A DNA stretch of 64,000 bases from Nymphaea colorata (taxonomy: Eukaryota; Streptophyta; Magnoliopsida; Nymphaeales; Nymphaeaceae): NCBI RefSeq assembly GCF_008831285.2, contig NC_045138.2:39361115-39425114 (forward strand), given 5' to 3'. Below the pieces are notes generated by a model. The model was not told the DNA's origin. It saw only the letters and a program-made list of their open reading frames with translations, and made no database searches. Position 1 is the stretch's first letter; every line of letters starts with the position of its first letter. The position numbers and the translations under genes are program-made. This document shows, piece after piece, positions 63,701-64,000 of the stretch.

Positions 63701-64000
63701 TTAAGTTGAAACCAGCTACTTAAATGTGGCTAAATTTTTTAAAATTGTAAAAATTCAGAAAAGATGAAAGCTTGATGTCTAAATTGGATTTAGGATCCAA
63801 GATATGTCTGATACTTGAACCATTAACTCTTAAAAATTCAGTTCATGCATCAAAATTTGGTGATGTTTTTTTTCAATTTTATACGTTTGCAGAGTTTGAT
63901 GCATTATGTATGGATGCTTTCACAAAAAACGGGTTTTTGCTTATCAAAATAATTGGACTTAGCCTAACACTTAATTTTTTAACAAACACAAACACGCACT
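54189..64000. other. gene-poor right end of the window
   Basis: Nearly 10 kb without a supported exon on either strand. Contents seen: TG/GA microsatellite at 60765-60794, CT run at 60580-60598, and TA runs at 61003-61018 and 62766-62786. A GC-richer block at about 61170-61560 has overlapping open frames on both strands but no recognisable product. Long AT-rich sequence follows to the end. Open frames here are short and random-looking. Confidence 0.4.

Noticed and set aside
1-64000. CRISPR array, bacterial operon, defence island or biosynthetic cluster
   Set aside because: No regularly spaced palindromic repeats, no ribosome binding sites and no co-directional compact genes; the five genes are typical single plant nuclear genes without a shared pathway.

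Overview
This window is nuclear DNA of a flowering plant. The evidence is split genes with GT-AG introns from 79 bp to about 3.9 kb, long AT-rich intergenic space, many GA/CT and TA microsatellites, decayed transposons, and products typical of angiosperms (a plastid sigma factor, a WRKY factor, the stomatal bHLH SPEECHLESS). I cannot name the species. No rRNA, tRNA, CRISPR array or prokaryote-style operon was recognised.

Five protein-coding genes can be reconstructed exon by exon. From left to right they are: (1) SIG5, minus strand, 8901-12954, 5 coding exons, 519 aa, a plastid RNA polymerase sigma factor with a G-box upstream; (2) a group III WRKY transcription factor, plus strand, 22840-24810, 3 exons, 350 aa, with W-boxes in its promoter; (3) a plastid-targeted membrane protein resembling the DUF3593 family, minus strand, 29632-32004, 3 exons including an 18-nt microexon, 182 aa; (4) SEH1, a WD40 nucleoporin and GATOR2/SEA-type subunit, minus strand, 33540-43089, 8 exons, 326 aa, with one GC-AG intron; (5) SPEECHLESS (SPCH), minus strand, 45482-47988, 3 exons, 357 aa. 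For SIG5, SEH1 and SPCH the assembled lengths are close or equal to the Arabidopsis proteins as I remember them, and all exon phases join in frame.

The rest is intergenic or intronic repeat. 5.4-6.1 kb holds a two-level tandem array built on TCGAG/GAGCTC motifs. 19845-20737 is a non-autonomous hAT-type element with a perfect 8-bp target duplication. SEH1 intron 4 (34946-38890) is a nest of MITE-like and AT-rich repeats, ending in a perfect 105-bp tandem duplication that copies the exon 4 splice donor. The right-hand 16 kb (48-64 kb) has no recognisable gene, only microsatellites, a 114-bp in-frame tandem duplication and possible organelle-derived DNA.

The genes do not form a cluster with a shared pathway. 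Two are plastid-directed (SIG5, DUF3593-like), two are transcription factors (WRKY, SPCH) and one is a nuclear pore or TORC1-regulatory scaffold (SEH1). I found no convincing undescribed multi-gene system. The most interesting signals are at the level of splicing (GC-AG intron, microexon, duplicated donor, C23 tract beside a weak donor) and of transposon structure.
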